This document shows positions 8,590 through 16,966 of a DNA stretch of 58,219 bases, in pieces. The stretch covers positions 1 to 58,219 of the forward strand of contig CALWXJ010000017.1 in the NCBI GenBank assembly GCA_944385475.1, written 5' to 3'. The translations under genes and the position numbers were made by a program. Each line of letters starts with the position of its first letter. Position 1 is the first letter of the stretch. A model generated the notes under the pieces. That model was given only the letters and a program-made list of their open reading frames with translations. It did not search any database and was not told the DNA's origin. This stretch comes from an uncultured Oscillospiraceae bacterium (GTDB taxonomy: Bacteria > Bacillota > Clostridia > Oscillospirales > Oscillospiraceae).

Positions 8590-9459
8590 TCAGAGCAGGA
8601 GACTCTCCCGTACGAACCGGATAAAATTGGAGGTGACGGCAGTCAGGGGATGCTCCTGGTCGAAGAGCATCCACATCTCCCGGCTGAGGGGAGAGCCATC
8701 CAAAAAGCAAAGGGGCAGGGCGTATAGCTCCGGCTCGTCCTGGATATAGCGGGGGTCCGGGAAAAGGCCGTAGCCCAGGCCATGGCGGATCATGGAGATG
8801 CACGCGTCACCGTTGGGCACGGTAAAACGGATATCCGGGGGCGTGGAGAACCGCTGGTCCCACCAGCGGCGGATAGCAGAGGCAGTCTCCGGGTTTTTTG
8901 TAAATTCCACCCTGGGCATCCCGGCAAGGTCCTCAATCCGAAAGGGGTGCTTGGCGGCCACCTGGATCTGATCACGGCTGAACAGGACCCGCTCCAATGT
9001 GGGAGTGCCGGTGCCGCACCGGGCGAAGCACACATCAAGCCTGCGCTCCTTGACCCCTTGGATCAGCTGATCGCTGCGCAGCGTGACGATGTCTACCGCC
9101 ACGTCAGGATACTGGCGGCTGAAGGAAAAAAGCAGAGCGGGCAGCGTATGGCGGATAAAGGAGTATGGCACCCCCAGACGCAGGACGCCCCGGGCACCCC
9201 GGCTCCAGGCGGCGGTGTCCCGGCGGATATCCTGGATGGCCTCCACGATGGCGGCGGCCTTCCGGGCGATCAGTTCCCCTTCCGGGGTGAAGACGCAGCC
9301 CCGCGCCCCCCGGCGGACCAGGGAGACGCCCAGCTCTCTTTCCATCAGCTGGATCCGCCGGGTAAGGGCCGGCTGGGAGATGGACAGCAGCTCTGCCGTA
9401 CGGGTGATATTTAAAGTCTCATATAAGGTGAGAATGATTTGCCAGTCAAAATCCCGCAT
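8590..9459 (-). CDS. LysR family transcriptional regulator
   Basis: 289 residues from ATG 9459. The N-terminal helix-turn-helix contains NITRTAELLSISQPALTRRIQ and the LTTR hinge; the C-terminal domain is a type 2 periplasmic-binding-like effector domain. It lies 27 bp downstream of the MazG-like gene and probably shares its transcript. LysR genes usually stand next to a divergent target; this one does not, so its target cannot be named. It is only distantly similar to the LysR at 6640-7548. Confidence 0.86.
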   Translation of the reverse strand: MRDFDWQIILTLYETLNITRTAELLSISQPALTRRIQLMERELGVSLVRRGARGCVFTPEGELIARKAAAIVEAIQDIRRDTAAWSRGARGVLRLGVPYSFIRHTLPALLFSFSRQYPDVAVDIVTLRSDQLIQGVKERRLDVCFARCGTGTPTLERVLFSRDQIQVAAKHPFRIEDLAGMPRVEFTKNPETASAIRRWWDQRFSTPPDIRFTVPNGDACISMIRHGLGYGLFPDPRYIQDEPELYALPLCFLDGSPLSREMWMLFDQEHPLTAVTSNFIRFVRESLLL

Positions 9460-9486
9460 GGGTGTTCCTTTCTCCCGGGGGTATGG

Positions 9487-9822
9487 TTACAGCTGTGTGT
9501 ATTTATCAGATCGGCCCCGGGCCTTTTCCACTGGATATTTTTTCTCGTTTTTCTCCACTTTTTCCTCCAGGATGGTGTCCAGGTCCAGCCCGCACACATC
9601 TGCCATGAGGACGCAGTAGCTCAATACATCCGCCAATTCCTCCCGGATCTTATCCGTTTTCCCGCGGCAGGAGGTGTCCCCTCCGCTCCACTGGAACACC
9701 TCCAGCGGTTCTGCGGCCTCCAGACAAAGGGAGACCGCCAGGTCCTTGGGGGTGTGGAACTGCCTCCAGTCCCGGTCGTCCCGGAAGCGGAGGACCCGTT
9801 GAATGGTCTCGTCTCGCAGCAT
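9487..9822 (-). CDS. MazG-like nucleotide pyrophosphohydrolase
   Basis: 111 residues from ATG 9822, preceded by AGGAGGAGGAGG; longer in-frame extensions overlap rsmH and have no ribosome site. It is an all-alpha NTP-PPase of the MazG/RS21-C6 type, with metal-binding acidic motifs in SLCLEAAEPLEVFQW and KIREELADVLSY. The family hydrolyses non-canonical or excess (d)NTPs to monophosphates, a house-cleaning role in the cytoplasm. It follows rsmH by 23 bp and is likely co-transcribed. Substrate preference (dCTP analogues for the RS21-C6 type) is not determined. Confidence 0.85.
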   Translation of the reverse strand: MLRDETIQRVLRFRDDRDWRQFHTPKDLAVSLCLEAAEPLEVFQWSGGDTSCRGKTDKIREELADVLSYCVLMADVCGLDLDTILEEKVEKNEKKYPVEKARGRSDKYTQL

Positions 9823-9845
9823 AGAGCTTCCTCCTCCTCCTTCTT

Positions 9846-10883
9846 TTAAGCCCGGACGGCCCAGCGCAGCTTGGTGGACCGTGCCCGGGGATTTTGATGG
9901 CATTCCTGAGCCGAGGGGCGGAGGACGCCGGGGCTGATCTGGCTGTACAGTCCCTGGCGCTGGTGTTGTTGAAAGGCCTTTTTCACCAATCGGTCCTCGC
10001 CGGAGTGGAAGGTGAGGATGGCGATCCGACCGCCGGACCGCACCAGGGAAGGCAGCTTGTCCAAAAACGCATACAGGGACTCCATTTCGCTGTTCACATC
10101 GATCCGGAGGGCCTGAAATGTCCGCTGGCAGGATTTTTTTATCGCCTCTTTGCGCTGATTCGGCGGGAGGAAGGACAGCGCCCCGGCAATGATGGCGGAG
10201 AGCTGGGTGGTGGTCTCCAGGCTGCCCCCCTGGCGGAGGAAGTGGGTGATGGCCCGGGCAATGCGCTGGGCGTGGGGTTCGTCGGCGTTTTCCACCAGCA
10301 TTTGGCACAGCTCCTCCTCGTCCAATTCCCGCAGGCGCTGGGCTGCAGTCACGCCGGTGGAGGGGTCCAGCCGCAGATCCAGCGGGCCGTCATATTTAAA
10401 GGTGAAGCCCCGTTCCGGGTTGTCGATCTGCATGGAGGACACGCCCAGATCTGCCAGCACAAAATCAAACAGCACCCCCGGGGCCACTTTTTCCGCCTGG
10501 GCAAAGTTCAAATGCCGCAGGGTGAGGATCTGGGGCCCGTATCCGGCGTCTTGCAGGCGCCGGCGGGTCTTCTCCAGCTCCTGGGCATCTACGTCCGTGG
10601 CATAGAGGTGGCCCTGTCCCTGCAGTTTCTCCAGCATTTTGCGGGTATGCCCGCCATAACCCAGTGTGGCGTCATATCCCACTTGCCCCGGCTGGATATC
10701 CAGCACCTGCAGGATCTCCTCCACCATGATGGGGATGTGCATTCCCGCGGGGGTCTTCCCGCTGCGCAGGATCTTTTCCACATCCTCCGGGTAGGCGTCT
10801 GGATGCAGCTCCTTGTATTTTTCCTGAAAGGTTCGGGGGTGCGTGCCCCGATAGCGGGGGCGGCGCCGGTGCTCCTGTTCCAT
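9846..10883 (-). CDS. rsmH: RsmH-family 16S rRNA (cytosine-N4)-methyltransferase with an N-terminal extension
   Basis: 345 residues from ATG 10883 (AAGGAG upstream). The catalytic body starts near residue 48 (MHIPIMVEEILQVL), where ordinary RsmH begins. SAM-binding DATLGYGGHT, LADLGVSSMQID, the helical insert, and the C-terminal ILTFHSGEDRLVK are all present. RsmH methylates N4 of C1402 in 16S rRNA, in the decoding centre. Unusual points: a basic 47-residue N-terminal extension (RRRPRYRGTHPRTF then EKYKELHP), LGYGGHT in place of the usual GGGGHS, and a location away from any division/cell-wall cluster. It may be a second, divergent RsmH paralogue whose target nucleotide could differ. Confidence 0.85.
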   Translation of the reverse strand: MEQEHRRRPRYRGTHPRTFQEKYKELHPDAYPEDVEKILRSGKTPAGMHIPIMVEEILQVLDIQPGQVGYDATLGYGGHTRKMLEKLQGQGHLYATDVDAQELEKTRRRLQDAGYGPQILTLRHLNFAQAEKVAPGVLFDFVLADLGVSSMQIDNPERGFTFKYDGPLDLRLDPSTGVTAAQRLRELDEEELCQMLVENADEPHAQRIARAITHFLRQGGSLETTTQLSAIIAGALSFLPPNQRKEAIKKSCQRTFQALRIDVNSEMESLYAFLDKLPSLVRSGGRIAILTFHSGEDRLVKKAFQQHQRQGLYSQISPGVLRPSAQECHQNPRARSTKLRWAVRA

Positions 10884-10929
10884 AGACTGCTCCTTTTGGG
10901 GACATCAGATGCCCCCCTTCTTTTCCCCT

Positions 10930-10957
10930 ATTATAGCGGATCCAAACAAAATTTCAA
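10930..10957 (-). promoter_or_regulatory. Promoter of the rsmH-mazG operon
   Basis: Minus strand: TTGAAA, 16 bp, TATAAT, about 45 bp upstream of ATG 10883. It is divergent from the promoter at 10988. Confidence 0.65.
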
Positions 10958-10987
10958 CAAAAGACGGCTTCTGAGGCGGGATGCCGC

Positions 10988-11016
10988 TTGTCAAGGAGGG
11001 ATTCTTTTGATACAAT
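10988..11016 (+). promoter_or_regulatory. Promoter of the divergent-PAP2 gene
   Basis: TTGTCA, 17 bp, TACAAT, giving a leader of about 50 nt before GTG 11076. Confidence 0.65.
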
Positions 11017-11075
11017 AAATAAACGCGCTTGCCGTTGCAGGCAGGAAGGACGTGGAAAAACCGGGAGGTGAGGCC

Positions 11076-11522
11076 GTGCTTTATAAAGAGTTGGGAAATC
11101 TTTTGGGCAATCATATGGTGGTCAATTCCGTGGTCGCCTGGATGCTGGCTCAGGTCATCAAGACCATCATTGACGCGGTGATCCACCATCGGGTGGATTT
11201 TAATCGCCTCTTTGGAGACGGGGGGATGCCCAGCGGGCACTCCGCCACGGTGACGGCCCTGGCGGTGACTGCCGGTCTGCAGGAGGGGCTGGGCTCTCCC
11301 ATTTTCGCCATCTCCGCCGTGCTGGCCATCATCGTGATGCATGATGCCATGGGTGTGCGGCTGGAGGCGGGGAAGCATGCCAAGGCCATCAATGAGCTCT
11401 TTGACCTGATGTCCAGCAGTGCTGAGTCGGAGGAGAAGATGAAGGAATTTTTGGGTCACACGCCCCTGCAGGTGTGCAGCGGCGCGGTGCTGGGATTTTT
11501 GGTGGCCGTTTTTTTAAAATAG
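11076..11522 (+). CDS. Divergent PAP2 family (DUF212) membrane protein
   Basis: 148 residues. GTG 11076 is chosen because GGGAGGTG lies at 11063-11070; an in-frame GTG at 11052 has worse spacing. It carries the acid-phosphatase signature GGMPSGHSATVTALA and three to four hydrophobic segments, typical of the DUF212/YuiD family. By analogy to PAP2 enzymes it may dephosphorylate a lipid phosphate at the membrane, but the family has no confirmed substrate. It is a single-gene unit followed by its own terminator. Confidence 0.86.
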   Translation: MLYKELGNLLGNHMVVNSVVAWMLAQVIKTIIDAVIHHRVDFNRLFGDGGMPSGHSATVTALAVTAGLQEGLGSPIFAISAVLAIIVMHDAMGVRLEAGKHAKAINELFDLMSSSAESEEKMKEFLGHTPLQVCSGAVLGFLVAVFLK

Positions 11523-11532
11523 GGGATGAAGC

Positions 11533-11555
11533 CGCCGCGTCTGCGGCGCCTTTTT
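11533..11555 (+). terminator. Terminator of the divergent-PAP2 gene
   Basis: 6-bp CGCCGC/GCGGCG stem, 4-nt loop, then a T-run, 10 nt after the stop codon. Confidence 0.6.
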
Positions 11556-11634
11556 CTTTTTCCCGCTGCGGGCGGCGGATGCCTTTGAAAATCCAAAGGG
11601 GAGGGGCCCTTCCAAAAAGCGGCATAAAAAAGAC

Positions 11635-11663
11635 TTGTCAAAATACGGCGTGTCTGATATAAT
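11635..11663 (+). promoter_or_regulatory. Promoter of the methyltransferase / ABC importer operon
   Basis: TTGTCA, 17 bp, TATAAT, a strong match. Transcription should begin near 11670, leaving an untranslated leader of about 225 nt. Confidence 0.75.
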
Positions 11664-11669
11664 GGGCAC

Positions 11670-11864
11670 GATTTCCCGCAGGGGAGAGCCTCTTTTGCAG
11701 TTTTTCACTTGAAACGCGGCTTATGAGAGCCGCATGGCGGGCCGAAGCCTGCCTTTACGGGCTGCGGAGGGGAAGAAAAATACAAGGGGCGCCTTTGGGC
11801 GCCGCACTGATCGCGGATCCAAGTCCGCTGTATGTACTTAAGGTACACACAGCGGACTTTTTTT
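11670..11864 (+). promoter_or_regulatory. Structured leader with terminator hairpin (putative attenuator or riboswitch)
   Basis: Between promoter and first gene lie three GC-rich hairpins: 11716-11733 (6 bp), 11736-11753 (7 bp, CGAA loop) and 11788-11803 (6 bp). A strong intrinsic terminator follows at 11821-11859, with 11 outer and 5 inner pairs and seven T residues. It ends about 30 nt before the methyltransferase start. The segment GCGGA at 11813-11817 can instead pair with TCCGC at 11824-11828, inside the terminator's left arm, giving a competing hairpin. This is the design of transcription attenuation. I could not match it to the conserved cores of the cobalamin, SAM, NiCo, TPP, fluoride or T-box classes as I know them. 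Confidence 0.6.
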
Positions 11865-11893
11865 ATTTGCCGGCGCAGACCGGTAGGAAGAGG

Positions 11894-12619
11894 ATGAAGA
11901 TTATGGAGACACTCAAAGAAGAGATGACGGCATATTGGACACAGCGGGTGGAGCAGTTTTCCGCCCTGCGGATGCGGGAATTTACCGGGGGGATGCACCA
12001 GCGGTGGATGGCGGAGTTTGAAAAATACCTGCCCATGGACCATCCCCTGCGGATCCTGGATCTGGGCACCGGCACCGGCTTTTTCTCGTTCCTGCTGGCG
12101 GCCCGGGGCCACCGCCTCACCGGCATCGACCTGACGGCGGACATGATCGCCGAGGCCCGCCGCACAGGCTGCCGCATGGGCCTTCCGGTGGACTTCCAGG
12201 TGATGGATGCGGAGGCGCCCCAGTTCGCCCCCGGCACATTTGACGCCCTGGTGAGCCGCAATCTCACCTGGGGCCTGCCCCACCTTCCCCGGGCCTACGC
12301 CTCCTGGCACGATCTTTTAAAGCCCGGCGGCATCCTCATCAACTTTGACGCCGACTACTGCCGGGAGCCGGAGGAGGTGGCTCTTCCGGAAAACCACGCC
12401 CATAAAAATCTGGGAGAGGGCATGAAAACAGCCTATGAAAAGATGAAGGAGGAGCTGCGGCCCACCCAGCACCCCCGCCCGGCGTGGGACGCGGAGCTCC
12501 TGCAGGCGTCCGGGTTCCACCATGTGACCGTCGACCCCACGGTGTGGCGCCGGATCTACCGGGAAAAGGACGAGTTTTACAATCCCACCCCGTTTTTTTC
12601 CATTGTGGCCTATGCCTGA
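11894..12619 (+). CDS. Class I SAM-dependent methyltransferase
   Basis: 241 residues from ATG 11894; ATG 11903, three codons in, has equally good ribosome-site spacing. It is a Rossmann methyltransferase with motif I ILDLGTGTGFFS, acidic GIDLTADM, and motif LVSRNLTWGLPH followed by LLKPGGILINFDADY. UbiE/Methyltransf_11 type, small-molecule acceptor likely. It is the first gene behind the attenuator-like leader and about 117 bp before the ABC importer genes, all in one direction. A link to modification or handling of the imported ligand (for example a metallophore or corrinoid-like compound) is speculation. The acceptor is unknown. Confidence 0.82.
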   Translation: MKIMETLKEEMTAYWTQRVEQFSALRMREFTGGMHQRWMAEFEKYLPMDHPLRILDLGTGTGFFSFLLAARGHRLTGIDLTADMIAEARRTGCRMGLPVDFQVMDAEAPQFAPGTFDALVSRNLTWGLPHLPRAYASWHDLLKPGGILINFDADYCREPEEVALPENHAHKNLGEGMKTAYEKMKEELRPTQHPRPAWDAELLQASGFHHVTVDPTVWRRIYREKDEFYNPTPFFSIVAYA

Positions 12620-12736
12620 GAGGAGGAGCGGGATATGCGGACATGCGCGGACTATCAAACACCTTCATGATCCGGGGGATAAAGGGGGCAGAGGACAGTG
12701 ACATCGCCTGAGGGCAAGAGAAACGGGGGAGGATCC

Positions 12737-13684
12737 ATGGCCAAGATCATTGGACGGCGTCTTGCGCAGCTTGTGCCTACGCTCTTTGTCATCACGCTGC
12801 TTTCCTTTGCCATGATGCGCCTGGCAGGCAGCGATGTGGTGGCCCAGAAGATGCAAAATACCGGAACGGTTCTCTCTGCCCAGGCAGCGGAGGCCGCCCG
12901 GGAGGAGCTGGGGCTGGACCGGCCCTTCTGGGAACAGTACGGCCTTTGGCTTGGCGGCCTTTTCCGGGGGGACATGGGGGTGAGCTATGTCTCCGGCAGG
13001 GATGTGTTTGCCGCCTTTACGGAAAAGCTTCCCGCCACACTGGTGCTGATGGCGCTCTCCCTGGGGCTGACGGTGGCGCTCTCCCTGCCCCTGGGGATCC
13101 TGGCCGCTGTGAAGAAAAACCGGGCGGCGGATGTCATCCTCCGGATTGCAAGCTTTTTGGGCAACAGCATGCCGAATTTCTTTGTGGCGCTGGTGCTGCT
13201 GTACCTTTTTGCCATCCGCTATCCGCTCTTTCCCGTTCTCTCTTCCCAGGGTGGGGCGCGGGGTGTGGTGCTGCCGGCATTGACCCTGGCCATTGCCATG
13301 TCCGCCAAATATCTGCGCCAGGTGCGCACTGCCGTGCTGGAGGAGCTGGGCCGGGACTATGTGACCGGGGCCCGGGCCCGGGGCGTGCCCTTTGGCTGGA
13401 CGCTCTGGCGCAGTGTCCTGCGGGGGTGTCTGGTGCAGCTGGTGACGCTTTTGACCCTCTCCATGGGCAGTCTTCTGGGAGGCACTGCCATCGTGGAGTC
13501 CATCTTTGGGTGGGATGGGGTGGGGAAGCTGGCGGTGGATGCCATCGGCATGCGGGACTATCCCATGATCCAGGCCTATGTCATGTGGATGGCTTTGATC
13601 TATGTGGCGGTGAACCTGGCGGCGGATCTTTCCTACCGGCTGCTGGATCCCCGGATCCGCCTGGGAGAGGACGGGACGATATGA
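12737..13684 (+). CDS. ABC importer permease, DppB/NikB type
   Basis: 315 residues from ATG 12737 (GGGGGAGGA upstream). It has an N-terminal membrane segment (MAKIIGRRLAQLVPTLFVIT), five further helices and the EAA-like cytoplasmic loop DYVTGARARGVPF. This is the BPD_transp_1 family of oligopeptide/dipeptide/nickel importers. It pairs with the next permease, with which its stop overlaps (ATGA). Substrate is not determined by the permease sequence. Confidence 0.88.
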   Translation: MAKIIGRRLAQLVPTLFVITLLSFAMMRLAGSDVVAQKMQNTGTVLSAQAAEAAREELGLDRPFWEQYGLWLGGLFRGDMGVSYVSGRDVFAAFTEKLPATLVLMALSLGLTVALSLPLGILAAVKKNRAADVILRIASFLGNSMPNFFVALVLLYLFAIRYPLFPVLSSQGGARGVVLPALTLAIAMSAKYLRQVRTAVLEELGRDYVTGARARGVPFGWTLWRSVLRGCLVQLVTLLTLSMGSLLGGTAIVESIFGWDGVGKLAVDAIGMRDYPMIQAYVMWMALIYVAVNLAADLSYRLLDPRIRLGEDGTI

Positions 13685-14538
13685 GGGGAAAGATGGACAA
13701 AATTCTCCAGAAGAGAAAAACAGTAAAGGAAATCTACTTTATAGCAATCCTGGCGCTGGCCATCTTGGTGCTGCTGGGGGCGGCGTTTGCCCAGTACCTC
13801 TGCCCCTATGACCCCAATGCCCAGGATCTTGCATTGGCCCTGCAGCCCCCGGGGGGAGAACACCTCTTGGGAACAGACCGCTATGGCCGGGACATGCTCT
13901 CACGGATCATCGTGGGGGCGAAGGTGAGCGTATTTTCCGCCCTGACGCTGGTGGCGGCGGTCTGCGCAGTGGGGACTGCGCTGGGCGTTTTGTGCGGCTT
14001 TTGCGGCGGCTGGCTGGATGAGGCGGTGATGCGCCTTTGCGATATGTGCCTGGCTTTTCCCGGCCTGGTGCTGGCTTTGGCAGTGGCCGCGCTTTTGGGG
14101 GGCGGCATAGAAAATGCCGCCATTGCCCTGGGAGTGGTGAGCTGGCCCAAATATGCCCGGCTGGCCAGGGGCCAGACCATGACGCTGAAACAGGAAGACT
14201 TCATTGCCGCTGCCCGCCTGGCGGGGGACAGCGCCGGCCAGCTGATCCGGCGCCATATCCTTCCCAATCTGGCAGGACCGGTCCTGGTGATGGCTGCCCT
14301 GGATATCGGCACCATGATGATGGAGCTGGCGGGCCTCTCCTTTTTGGGCCTGGGGGCACTGCCGCCCACGGCGGAGTGGGGCAGTATGATGAGCGACGGA
14401 CGGACCCTGTTTCAGACAAAGCCCTGGGTGATGCTGGGGCCTGGAGCCGCCATCTTTTTGACGGTGGCGGTATTCAATCTCCTGGCGGACGCCCTGCGGG
14501 ACCGGCTGGACATCCGCTCCATGGGGAATGAGATGTGA
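13681..14538 (+). CDS. ABC importer permease, DppC/NikC type
   Basis: 285 residues from ATG 13681, which overlaps the previous stop as ATGA, so translation is likely coupled. An N-terminal helix (YFIAILALAILVLLGAAFA), the family signature HLLGTDRYGRDMLSR, and the EAA loop DFIAAARLAGDSAGQLIRRH are present. It forms the heterodimeric channel with the preceding permease. Confidence 0.9.
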   Translation: MRGKMDKILQKRKTVKEIYFIAILALAILVLLGAAFAQYLCPYDPNAQDLALALQPPGGEHLLGTDRYGRDMLSRIIVGAKVSVFSALTLVAAVCAVGTALGVLCGFCGGWLDEAVMRLCDMCLAFPGLVLALAVAALLGGGIENAAIALGVVSWPKYARLARGQTMTLKQEDFIAAARLAGDSAGQLIRRHILPNLAGPVLVMAALDIGTMMMELAGLSFLGLGALPPTAEWGSMMSDGRTLFQTKPWVMLGPGAAIFLTVAVFNLLADALRDRLDIRSMGNEM

Positions 14539-14592
14539 CGGCCTGCAAGGCCGGTTCCAAAATCGATACCAAGATCAAAGGAGGAGCGTACC

Positions 14593-16161
14593 ATGTTCAA
14601 GTACCGCCGGGGGATTCTTGCCCTCATCTTGGCCCTGTGCATCTTGCCGCTGTCCGGCTGCGGGGGGGACGCCTCCGCAGATCCCGAGCAAAGCGGGCAG
14701 GAGCCTGTGACCTTCACCCTGGGGGATGTCTCCTTCAGCGCCGAACACGATGAGACGGATGTCAATCCCCACAGGGGATATTCCGGCTGGGCCTGTATCC
14801 GCTACGGGGTGGGGGAGACGCTGTTTCGCTATTCCGATACCATGGAGATCCAGCCTTGGCTGGCCACCGGCTATACCCTGATAGACCCCTTGACGTGGGA
14901 GATCACCCTGCGCCAGGACGTCCGCTTTACCAGTGGCCGGGCGCTGGATGCCCAGGCCGTCAAAGAGTGCCTGGAGCATCTGGTGGAGGTCCATGACCGG
15001 GCCCGGGGGGATTTGATGATCGACACCATGGAGGCGGAGGGGCAGACCCTGACCATTCGTACCACGCAGCCAAGACCCGCCCTGCTGAACTACCTCAGTG
15101 ATCCCTATGGCTGTATCATCGATATGGCCTGGGGGATCAGCGAGGAGGGCATCGTCAGCGGCACCGGCCCTTACCAGGCGGTTTCCCTGGTGACGGGGCA
15201 GGAGCTGCACCTGGTGAAAAATAAAGACTACTGGGGCGGGGAGCCGCAGGTGGATGAGATCACGGTTCTCACCATCTCTGACGGCAATACCCTCACTATG
15301 GCGCTGCAGTCCGGGCAGATCGACGCCGCCTACGGCATGCCGTATGCCAGCTATCCCCTGTTTGAAAACGAGGGTTATACCTTCTCCTCCACCCCCACCA
15401 GCCGGGCTTTCTTCCTGTGTATGAACTTTGAAAGCCCCCTCACCCAGGACCCGGCAGTGCGGCAGGCCATCGCCACGGCCATTGATAAGGAGGGGTTTGT
15501 AAACACCCTCCTGGAGGGCAACGGCTATGTGGCCTCCGGGGCCTTTCCGGAGGAGTTCTCCTTTGGCGGCGGCGTCACCCCCCAGGCCTACGATCCCCAG
15601 GGGGCCCGTGAGGTGCTGGAGGCGGCGGGCTGGGTGGACAGCGATGGCGACGGCATCCGGGAAAAGGACGGAAAGAATCTGGTCATCCGGTGGCTCACCT
15701 ATCCCAGCCGCCAGGAACTGCCCCTTCTGGCGGAGTCCGCCCAGGCGGCCCTGGGGGAGATCGGCATTGACGTGGAGATCAATTCCACGGCGGACTGCAG
15801 CTCCTACCTCTCTGATCCCGGCAGCTGGGACGTCTATGCCAGCGCCATGATCACGGCCCCCACCGGGGACCCGGAGTATTTTTTCGCCTCCTGCTGTCTG
15901 GACAGCTCTGTGGCCAATCACGGCGGCTATCACAGCGACCGCCTGGAGCAGCTGGCCCAGGAGATGGCCGCCGCCTTTGAAAGCGGGGAGCGCAGCCGCC
16001 TGGCGGTGGAGATGCAGCAGATTTTGCTGGAGGACAACGCCTATGTGTTCTGCTCCCACCTGCGCATGAGCATGATCAGCCGCGCCGGCGTCACCGGCCT
16101 GACGGCCCACCCTTGCGACTTTTATGAGCTGACGGCGGATCTTCGGGTGGAGGAACCGTAA
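14593..16161 (+). CDS. Oligopeptide/nickel-type ABC substrate-binding lipoprotein
   Basis: 522 residues from ATG 14593 (AAAGGAGGAGC upstream). Lipoprotein signal peptide with lipobox LSGC, cysteine about residue 22. SBP_bac_5 family (cluster C): YGVGETLFRYSD, LRQDVRFTSGRALDAQAVK, GTGPYQ, NKDYWGG, FLCMNFESPLTQDPAVRQAI. The GETL and NKDYWGG blocks resemble NikA-like members, hence a possible metal or metal-chelate ligand, but peptide or opine uptake is equally possible. It is membrane-anchored outside the cell and feeds the two permeases upstream. Confidence 0.88.
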   Translation: MFKYRRGILALILALCILPLSGCGGDASADPEQSGQEPVTFTLGDVSFSAEHDETDVNPHRGYSGWACIRYGVGETLFRYSDTMEIQPWLATGYTLIDPLTWEITLRQDVRFTSGRALDAQAVKECLEHLVEVHDRARGDLMIDTMEAEGQTLTIRTTQPRPALLNYLSDPYGCIIDMAWGISEEGIVSGTGPYQAVSLVTGQELHLVKNKDYWGGEPQVDEITVLTISDGNTLTMALQSGQIDAAYGMPYASYPLFENEGYTFSSTPTSRAFFLCMNFESPLTQDPAVRQAIATAIDKEGFVNTLLEGNGYVASGAFPEEFSFGGGVTPQAYDPQGAREVLEAAGWVDSDGDGIREKDGKNLVIRWLTYPSRQELPLLAESAQAALGEIGIDVEINSTADCSSYLSDPGSWDVYASAMITAPTGDPEYFFASCCLDSSVANHGGYHSDRLEQLAQEMAAAFESGERSRLAVEMQQILLEDNAYVFCSHLRMSMISRAGVTGLTAHPCDFYELTADLRVEEP

Positions 16162-16186
16162 ATTTTTGTAGGAGAGGAGGGCTTTC

Positions 16187-16966
16187 GTGGATGAGGTTTT
16201 GACCTGCCGGGATCTGCAGGTGCGTTACGGCTCCCAGCAGATCCTCCGGGGCGTTTCTTTTTCCGTGGCTCCGGGAGAGATCCTGGGGATCGTGGGACAG
16301 TCCGGTAGCGGAAAGAGCACCCTGCTGCGGGCGCTGATGGGGCTTTTGGAGCCCACCGCCTCCGTGACGGGGGAGGTTTTTGTGGCCGGTCGGCGCTGGA
16401 CAGGCCTTGGGGAAAAGGAGCTGCGGCCTCTGCGGGGCACGGAGATGGGCCTGATTTTTCAAGATGCCGGGGCGTCCTTTTGCCCTATCCGTACCGTAGG
16501 CGCCCAGATTCTGGAGAGCGTGGCGGCCCACCGCCGGGAGGGGCGGGAGGAAGTGCGACGCCAGGCACTGGACCTTTTTCAAAAACTGCGGTTTCAGGAT
16601 GGGCAGCGGGTTTGGAACAGCTATCCCTTTCAGCTCTCCGGGGGGATGAATCAGCGTCTGGCCATTGCCGCGGCCATGCTGCTGCACCCAAAGGTGCTGC
16701 TGGCGGATGAACCCACCAGCGCCCTGGATGTGATGGGGCAAAAGCAGGTGATGGAGGAGCTTGCCCAGCTGCGCAAGGCGTGCGGCAGCGCCGTTATTCT
16801 GGTGACCCATGATCTGAGGCTGGCTGCCGCGCTGGCGGAAAATATCCTGGTGCTGCGGGAGGGGGCGGTGGTGGAATACGGCCCTGCGGACCGGGTCCTC
16901 CAGGCCCCTCAGGCGGAGTATACCCGGGCCATGCTGGCGGCGGTGCCGCGGATAAGGAGGGATTGA
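16187..16966 (+). CDS. ABC importer ATPase, DppD/NikD type
   Basis: 259 residues from GTG 16187, with AGGAGAGGAGG ending 6 nt before it. Walker A GQSGSGKST, Q-loop LIFQDAG, signature LSGGMNQR, Walker B VLLADEP, switch VTHD. It powers the permease pair. The C-terminal zinc/iron-sulfur-like Cys motif of the longer DppD ATPases is absent, as in NikD. Confidence 0.9.
   Translation: MDEVLTCRDLQVRYGSQQILRGVSFSVAPGEILGIVGQSGSGKSTLLRALMGLLEPTASVTGEVFVAGRRWTGLGEKELRPLRGTEMGLIFQDAGASFCPIRTVGAQILESVAAHRREGREEVRRQALDLFQKLRFQDGQRVWNSYPFQLSGGMNQRLAIAAAMLLHPKVLLADEPTSALDVMGQKQVMEELAQLRKACGSAVILVTHDLRLAAALAENILVLREGAVVEYGPADRVLQAPQAEYTRAMLAAVPRIRRD

Noticed and set aside
11670-11864. Cobalamin riboswitch in the methyltransferase leader
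   Set aside because: GGGAAG and GCCGCACTGA resemble parts of the core, but the B12-box-like AAGCCTGCC is upstream rather than downstream, so the order does not fit.
14575-16110. Minus-strand frame of about 510 codons
   Set aside because: Antisense shadow of the substrate-binding lipoprotein gene, no ribosome site, no domain.
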